9,434 bases of DNA from XYB2-FULL-45-11 sp964360375 (GTDB taxonomy: Bacteria; Patescibacteriota; Patescibacteriia; UBA9934; GWF2-40-263). The stretch spans positions 1 to 9,434 of the forward strand of contig CAYHWG010000038.1 in the NCBI GenBank assembly GCA_964360375.1, written 5' to 3'. Shown here piece after piece: positions 1 to 7,300 of the stretch (positions are counted from its first letter, which is position 1; each line of letters begins with the position of its first letter). The position numbers and the translations under genes are program-made. The notes under the pieces are model-generated. The model made no database searches. It saw only the letters and a program-made list of their open reading frames with translations, and was not told the origin of the DNA.

Positions 1-1
1 A

Positions 2-1231
2 GATGAGGATGCAAAAAAAAATGGTTTTGTATTTCCAAAAGGATATTTGGGAGATCCTGATAAAGAAATTTCATACAGCGTCTTACTCACTCCCGCACTT
101 CAAACAGCCAAACAACAACCAGCGTTTGTTGGTGAATATTCAGCTGGTTATCAATGGACGTTTACCCTTTCTAAAATTATTGACACCACACCTCCAAAAA
201 TAGATCAAGTGATCTCGGCACCAGGGGCGACATCGGACAAAAATATCGCCATCGAACTCATGTTCAATGAACCGATGGATCCGATCGCTTCTACGGGCGT
301 ACATAGTGCTTCAACAAAGTTTGTTCATATCCAAACATCTTTCAAACCTGTTAACGCAGCAGCTGGAACAGCAGATAAGGATGTTTTTGGCACGTACATG
401 ATCAGCAATGGGTATAAAACGGTTAATTTTATCACTACAGACGAATGTGCAAAGGATCCGTGCGGAAATAAAATTTTCTGTTTGCCTGGTTTGAGCCAAA
501 TCACGATTCAGGCAAAAGCAGCAACACTTTCTTTGGATGAAACAGAGTGGCCTCAGGCAAAATTATTGAATGGCGTGAGTTATAACGGTCTTGCAGATGC
601 AGCCGGAAATTCCTTTGATGGAAACGATGGAACCGCAACAGGGAAGGGAGATGGAAAAGCATGTGGAGACGGAAAATCAAAAGGTGGATGTACAAACGGC
701 TATAAAAACGATGATTACGTTTGGACATACCAAACGACGGATAAAATAGATACGACGATTCCAAAAATCATAACGCTTTTACCGGCACCGGGAATCGATG
801 CGGGGAGCATCGATATTAAAGCACCGCTTCAAATGATCTTTGAAAAGTCTCTTCTTTCCTCATCTATCAACTCTTCATCGATATTACTAAAATCATTTCC
901 TGTTCAACCATCGTTATGGTTTTATCTCGGAAAAACAGAGGAATTAAAGGACGGAACAAAACCGTTTGATGCGATCAATAATCCATTTGATCATTCCATT
1001 GTTTCACTTTATCACGCAACATTCCTGCCAGCATCCATTCAACAAGGACAAGATTATTGGCCGGTTTTAACCCACGGAATAAAAGGAATAAATCAATTTT
1101 GCATGTTTCCCGCTTCCGGTCCGTCGTGCAATATTACATCGGACAATCCCAATCATTTTTGTTGTAACGGGGTGATACAAAATCAAGCAAGTGACTGTAA
1201 AACGACTTCCGGTGACTTTGTTAATAAATAG
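2..1231 (+). CDS. Big_5 (SbsA-like) Ig-domain surface protein, 5'-truncated
   Basis: Frame +2 is open from the first complete codon (base 2) to TAG at 1229-1231, giving 409 residues; the true start lies upstream of the window. The first ~60 residues look like the end of an Ig-like domain, closing with WTFT (52-55). A second domain opens with DTTPPK (61-66) and carries FNEPMDP (88-94), the 'F(S/N)EPMD' strand typical of Big_5. It ends at YVWTYQT (239-245) after a D/G/N-rich loop. A third domain opens with DTTIPK (250-255), and here the usual 'FSE.MD' strand has become IFEKSL, so this copy is degenerate. The last ~60 residues are Cys-rich and include CCNG (387-390). Big_5 domains are extracellular, and no enzyme motif is visible. 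The role is probably structural or adhesive at the cell surface. It is likely co-transcribed with the giant gene starting five bases downstream. A TTG at 47 could be read as a start, but the frame and the domain continue upstream of it. Confidence 0.88.
   Translation, partial: DEDAKKNGFVFPKGYLGDPDKEISYSVLLTPALQTAKQQPAFVGEYSAGYQWTFTLSKIIDTTPPKIDQVISAPGATSDKNIAIELMFNEPMDPIASTGVHSASTKFVHIQTSFKPVNAAAGTADKDVFGTYMISNGYKTVNFITTDECAKDPCGNKIFCLPGLSQITIQAKAATLSLDETEWPQAKLLNGVSYNGLADAAGNSFDGNDGTATGKGDGKACGDGKSKGGCTNGYKNDDYVWTYQTTDKIDTTIPKIITLLPAPGIDAGSIDIKAPLQMIFEKSLLSSSINSSSILLKSFPVQPSLWFYLGKTEELKDGTKPFDAINNPFDHSIVSLYHATFLPASIQQGQDYWPVLTHGIKGINQFCMFPASGPSCNITSDNPNHFCCNGVIQNQASDCKTTSGDFVNK
617..676 (+). 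other. D/G/N-rich loop, possible Ca2+-binding site
   Basis: Residues 206-225 of the 5'-truncated protein read DGNDGTATGKGDG followed by KACGDGK. Alternating Asp, Asn and Gly resembles calcium loops of the DxDxDG (EF-hand or dockerin-like) type, and it sits between two Ig-like domains where calcium often rigidifies linkers. It is not a perfect EF-hand loop, so metal binding is inference. Confidence 0.35.
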
Positions 1232-1239
1232 CCTACATG
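1229..1239 (+). promoter_or_regulatory. Tight gene junction without a Shine-Dalgarno; likely translational coupling
   Basis: The upstream gene stops with TAG at 1229-1231 and the next gene starts with ATG at 1237, leaving five bases (CCTAC-type spacer after the stop). The 15 bases before the ATG contain no AGGAGG-like motif; the nearest GGTGA is at 1211-1215, too far away. A terminating ribosome re-initiating on the next ATG is the simplest explanation. There is no room for a promoter in the spacer, although one could lie inside the upstream gene. The start is fixed by the signal peptide it creates. Confidence 0.5.
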
Positions 1240-1323
1240 AAACTGAAACGATTCATTCCTTTTCTCGGATTGTTCGCGGCGATTTTCATCGCTGGATTTC
1301 TTTTTGTTCATCCGGTGTTTGCA
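1237..1323 (+). other. Sec-type signal peptide of the giant protein
   Basis: Residues 1-29 show a basic start (MKLKR), a hydrophobic core from F6 to V24, and a small-residue exit VFA-29 followed by EA, which matches the AxA-type rule for signal peptidase I. No lipobox Cys is present. This confirms ATG 1237 as the start, because later in-frame Met codons would discard the signal. An uncleaved helix is the alternative. Confidence 0.8.
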
Positions 1324-4300
1324 GAAGCGCTTTCAGGAGATCAATTATTCGGTGGTGCAACGGCGAATTCCGAATCAGCGTCTGATTTAGCAGGCGCGGC
1401 AGGATTTGGTACATCCACGTTAACGGAAATTATCGCATCCATTATTCGTGTTGTTCTCGGTTTTCTTGGAATCATCACGGTTGTGTTTATTCTCTACGGC
1501 GGATTCATGTACATGACATCAGGTGGTGATGTCGAACGTATCAAAAAAGCGAAACGTGTCATGACGAATGCCATTATCGGTCTTGTGATCATTCTTTCCT
1601 CGTTTGCGATCACGGAATTCATTTTAAACAAACTGACTTCCGCAACAACAGGTGGATACTGTCCTTCGGGTGATTGTGATGATGTTTGTCCTTCTGGTAA
1701 TTGTGGATATTGCCCTTCAGGTAATTGTGATAATCCATATAAACCTTTTACCTTAACAAATGTCAATACAAAATGCTCCGAAGGTTTGCGTAATCTTTCC
1801 TTACAATTTTCTTTTTCCGGTTCTGTTGTTCTCAAAGACGGTATTCATGTTTATATGGGAACAGGAGCTGCGGCAAAAAAGAAAGACAATGAAGTTCTGG
1901 GATCTTATAAGGTTTCAGGAAATAAGGTGACGTTTGTTCCTGAATCCCTGTGCGTAAATCCATTGTTTCCAAACGATGAAAAGAAAAAAGTTCACTGTTT
2001 TGATGAATTCACAACGTATACGTATGTGGTAGATCCAAGCGCTGTTACTTCCACTTCCGGTGTTTCACTTACCGAATGTGCGAATCCTTCCATAGGAGCG
2101 CCTGCTTGTGAAGATATATTTACAACAGGCAGCGGAATCGATGTAAAATCACCGACAGCAACATGGGAGAATCCTCCAAAATTTGCGTATATGTCAAACC
2201 CGGATTTGAATCTTTTTCAGATCAAAACGTTGGATGATACGGGGGTTGCAAGCACAGAATATTTTGAGGAGAATCCACTTTCTGCATTTTTCAGTGCAGA
2301 TGTGACGTATTCCTCAAAAGGAGAATTAATCGGACAGAGTTTTCCATTACCGACAGGAGCAGATATTCTGACTTATTATTACAATATTTTTACCACAAAA
2401 GATTCCGGACAATGGAATCCGGATCCCGCACTTCTGACCAACAAATCGTATCCTGTCTTTGCTGTTGCAAATGATTGCGCAGGAAATACCACAAAGACTG
2501 CAAATATTTCCGTTTTATTGCGAGATGCATCCTGTACAGACACAAAAGTATGTGGAGGAGATTCTAAAAGTGCAACGTATTGTGGAATTTGTAATGGAGG
2601 TTCCTGCACCGTAGATGCGGATTGTAATTCTGGATTGTGTGTGAACGGTTTTTGTGTGCAAAACCCAGTTATTCAATCTGTGTCACCAGACAATGGCGCG
2701 ATCGATAACCTTATTACGATTCGAGGAAAGGGTTTTGGAAAAAACCCAGGAACGATCGATTTTCTTGGACCAAAAGATGCGGAAGGAAATTATCCATCTA
2801 CAAAAAATATTGCTTCGTATATTTGTAGCGGAAGCACAATTCCTACATGGTCGGATACACAAATCGTCGTTCAAATTCCAAAGGATGCAAAAGATGGACC
2901 ACTTCGTGTGAACGTACCAGAAGTTCCTGAGGTTCCAAAAGTTCCTGCTACTGCCGTAAAACCAGAAATTCCGGCTATTCCAAAAGTTCCGGCGAAATCT
3001 GATCGTACAGATGATTCTCTTGGTCCGCTCATGCCAAACGGGTTTGATGTGAATAAAGTAAAACGACCAGGTTTGTGTGCTCTTACGGACACAAACAACA
3101 AGGTTTTAAACGCAGCTTCAACCAGTACGATAAACAGTGTTGTCAGATTTAAAGGACTTTCGTTTGGAAATGAAAAATTATCCTCTTCTGTTTATTTTTC
3201 AAATTTTATTTCAGACTTAACGACACCGTGGGCAAACGAAACGGTAGAGGCGACTGTTCCACTTTTAAAAACAGGTGTTTACGACGCCCAAATTTTTACA
3301 GGTGATTTTTATTGTATCGGTGCAAATTTAATACCGACGAGCGTGAAGTGTTCCGTGAATGCAAATTGTAAAAGTGGGGAAGTGTGCGGAAACGCACGTT
3401 GTTCTGAAACAGACACGCCGATTAAATACTGCAAATCCAACGCATCTTGTATAGGCACAGAAGGAAAATGTATGGATGTGCGCGTCGGAACAAATGCGCT
3501 CCAAATTGGAGTAGCAAACAATCCAACCGGAACGAAACCCGTCATCAATTCTGTCGATCCGATCCCAAAGAAGTGTGCGTATGCGACTGTACCCCCATTT
3601 CCGTTACAAAACGGTTACTCGGAGACTTGTCTTACGGACGAAGATTGTAAACCGAAAACAGTTGGAGGAAAAGAGTATAAGGGTGTTTGTACAGAGTATA
3701 AAAATTCGGGAGGTCCCGGACAATACATCACCATTTTTGGATCTGGATTCGGGACATCTTCGGCTGGCAATAAGGTAAAATTTTCCGATAAAACAGGGAG
3801 CGGCTTTGCGCTTGCGGATATTTCGTTTCCAAAAATTTGTCTTTCAAATTATTGGCACGACGATCATATTACAGTGAAAGTGCCAGCATTTTACAGTAAT
3901 CTTACACTCAACAATGCGTCAAGTTCTATTACGAATTCGGATTATAATTTAACAGTTGAAAAAGGTGCGGAAATTTCTAATGCTGTTGATTTTCATATTT
4001 ATCCCCAACTGGCACCTGGTCCAAGTATTTGCGCGATCTCTCCGAGTGCAGGTCCGGAAAAAACGGACGTCACATTTACGGGAGAAAATATTGGAGCGTC
4101 GAAAGGAACCGTAACGTTTACGAAAGAGTTAACGATCACTCCTTCTGCATGGACGACACCCACAAATCCCGATGATCTCATAAAATTAGGATCAACGATT
4201 ATTCTTGGAGGATTGGGAGTTCCCGTCGGAGCGAAATCCGGACCCGTTTTTGTCTCAACCAGTTCACAAAAATCGAACTCTTTGAGTTTTGAAGTTGGAA

Positions 4301-7300
4301 ATTGCAATGATGACAAAAATAAAGCACCAGATAAAAAATTGTGCAAAGCAGAACAACAATGTTGTAAAGTTTTAGGGACTTGTATTTCTCAATCTTTGCA
4401 ATGTGATAATCAATCAAAAACATCACATTATGCGTACCGAGTTTCCACAAGTAAAATTCCTAAAGCTCCGGAAATCTATTGGAGTTGTAATGGAGACGGA
4501 GATGAGGATAAAACGATTATTTCCCCAACACCTTTTTTGCAAAAAAGTCCGGACGGTGTTTGTTTGGATGTGCTTGTTTCCGCAAAGTTTAAAGAGCCTG
4601 TCATAACCTCTACTCTGAACAGCTCAACCATCACGGTTGAACCGTGTGTAACCCAAGATCCAAATACAAACATCTGTACAAAATGGGGAGCAAATATAAC
4701 AACAGACGGAACGTTTCCACCATCCTCGAGTGATACAAACATCACGAAAACTTTTTCTTTTAGTCCATCAGCTAAATATATTGCGAACACCCTTTATCGG
4801 GTTACGCTTAAAAAAGGAACTGGAGCTGTCGGAATCAAATCTGAGGACGGCGCACTTTTGCAAAATGATATTACATGGACGTTTAAAACAAAAGACATTG
4901 GTTGCACAATTGGAGCTCTTCAATTAAACCCAAGTAACACGACCGCAACAGAGCAAAATCAATTGGTGCCGTTTACAGCACAACTCGTCTCTTCCGGAGA
5001 TAAGTGTGTGCTTGTGTCTTGTGAAAATAAAACAATTGATTGGGTATTAGGCGGTCCATCTGCAAAAAAAGCGACATTAACAACTGCACAAAAAACAGCA
5101 CAAACAATAACAGATGATCAGGCTTGTTTCAATACGGTAATACCAAAAACGGAAACAAAACCGAATGAACCGGTTATTGTGAGTGCAACAGATGTGATGG
5201 GAAAAAGTGGTTCCGCAAATTTAAACATCAATTTCACCCCACTTAAAGTTTTAGAACATTTTCCGGATTGTAAAAATGCGTGCGTAAATGTTTTACCAAA
5301 GATCTCGTTTAATTATCAGATTGCAAACAGTTTTAATAAATATTTTGTTTTCATTTATAAATGCAACACAGAAGTGTGTGATGTCAATGATCTTGATACG
5401 GCGAATAATTATTACGATAACCATAATACAGTTCCGGAAAAAGGCCCGTTTACGTATAATCTTAGTTTCCCGTATGTTTCTGGAACAACAAATCCGATTC
5501 AACTTGCTCCAAACACGTGGTATCGCGTTATTTTTAGTGGAGATTTGCCAACAGAATTGAAAGTTCCGTTGAGTAAAGGTGGAGCAAATTATGGATTGAA
5601 AGATTCGAAAGAATTTGAGAAATATCCAAATTCCTATTCTTGGAAATTTAAAACCAAAAACGATGCGAAGGCTTGCGAGCCGGAGAGAATCGGCATTGTT
5701 CCACAATCTAAAACACTGATGAAAATCGGAGATCGAAGTGAATTTCAAGCAACGGCGTATGGAGCACCGGATGATTGTTCTGAAGCGGGTCAGTCGTTGC
5801 AGGAAAGTAAATTTACATGGAGTCCGTGGACGGCGGCAGATAAAACAGCTATGTCCGCAACTTCTACGCAAGATGTTGCAACGTTGTTAAATACTGTAGG
5901 GTCTTCAGAGGGCGTTAAACTTGCGAAAAAATTACCGAACACATGTACATCGGCTTGTTTAAACGCTGGTTCATTTGTTAAAAAAGGTCAGGCTATTTGT
6001 GGAAATTCTAAAATAGAATACGGGGAATCTTGTGATGACGGTAATTTATCAAACAATGACGGATGTTCTTCCATTTGTCTGCTCGAAGGAAATGCCAAAC
6101 CACTTTGTGGAAATAATGTTATTGATAAAAAAACGATAGGCGGACAATCTATTCCTATCGAGGAATGTGATGATGGAAATGAAACGGCCGGAGATGGCTG
6201 CTCTAAACTTTGTCTCCTCGAAGGATCAAAATCTGTTGGAGCAGAATGCGGAAACGGAGGAAAGTTGGGACAGACATTCAGTAAAACAAACGTCATAACC
6301 GGTGGAGAATCATGTGATGATGGGAACACAGAAAGCGGAGATGGATGTTCTAAAGATTGCGTGCTCGAAGGCGGACTTAGTGTTTCAAATGTAAGTGTTT
6401 GCGGTGACGGTATTCCTGTCAATGGCGAGAGTTGTGATCCTCAAGGTTGGGAAACAACATGTGGTGATGAAAAAACGGCATGTACAGTTGGAGGAGCGGC
6501 TTGTGCGGATAAAAGCAAATGTAAATTGCGTCCGTTTAACGGATGTTCCGTTTCATGCTTGAATCAAGGCACTTCTGTCTGTAAAAATGCAAATGATGCA
6601 AATTGTTGCGGCAACGGAACAAAAGATAACGGTGAAGATGCGGATCCTGCGTCCGGGAAAGACAGATCAGGTCTTTCTTCGAGCTGTTTGTTATTGGGCT
6701 CGTCTGCGTATTACGTGATTCCTTCGTATTGTGGTGATGGTGATAATAAAGGAGCAGGTGAACAGTGCGACGCCTCTGTGGGCGCAAGTAATCCTGCGAT
6801 GATTGGTGGTTATGCGGTTGCTCAAATTGCTACGGGCGCACCACTTGAAGTGGAAAAAGATGTTTCAAAAGTAACGTACGGATATGCCATTTCGAATATA
6901 ACAGCTTCACTTGCTGGTCTTTCGACAAAACCGGGAACAGCGGAAGTGAAATTGCAATGCTCTTGCACAGAGGATGCTGCGTGTGGATCTTCATCAACCA
7001 CAGGCTGTGGAATAGCGAAGTGTTGTTTTAATCGTCCAACAATTTCAAACATGATTCCTCCCGACGATCAAGCAAAAGCAAATAAGGTCTGTCGCAATAC
7101 AGCCATTTCGATCGAATTTAGCGAACAGATGGATCTCGGCAGTTTTGGATCTACAGATACAGTGAAGGTTGGTCTGAATGAGACAGTTGGTAAGAAAGAC
7201 GGCATTATCACCGAGGATGAATATCTACCGAACGTTCAACTTGAATTACAAAAAATCGATAATGTTGTCGTGACTCCTCGAGTTTCAGGAGCCGCACCAC

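Noticed and set aside
47..49. TTG as the start of the first gene
   Set aside because: The frame is open to base 2 and the upstream residues (FVFPKGYL) continue naturally into the same Ig-like domain, so the gene is cut by the window edge.
1232..1236. Promoter or terminator between the two genes
   Set aside because: The spacer is only five bases long, and no hairpin with a T-run is seen around it.
1191..1385. Forward ORF overlapping the gene junction
   Set aside because: It overlaps the end of the first gene and the signal peptide of the second in another frame, and its product has no family features.
1494..1835. Reverse-strand ORF with LPEGQ repeats
   Set aside because: It is the shadow of the CPSG[DN]C knuckles and of the second membrane helix; no start context or domain supports it.
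2871..3101. Reverse-strand ORF with GTSGTSGTF-like repeats
   Set aside because: Complement of the Val-Pro hinge at 2914-3000.
5293..5871. Reverse-strand ORF of 192 codons
   Set aside because: It lies wholly antisense to the giant gene. Its product is rich in Arg, Phe, Ile and Cys with no recognisable domain, which is what the complement of an AT-rich coding frame gives.
5988..6422. Reverse-strand ORF with an internally repetitive product (EHPSP, PSSH units)
   Set aside because: The repeats are the complement of the DUF4215 codons (DGCS, SCDDG) on the plus strand; the forward frame explains them fully.
5998..6780. Myxococcota as the source organism, because of the DUF4215 repeats
   Set aside because: Myxococcota DNA is strongly GC-rich and this window is AT-rich. 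The N-terminal pilin-like module and the IPT/Big_5 mix fit CPR bacteria better.
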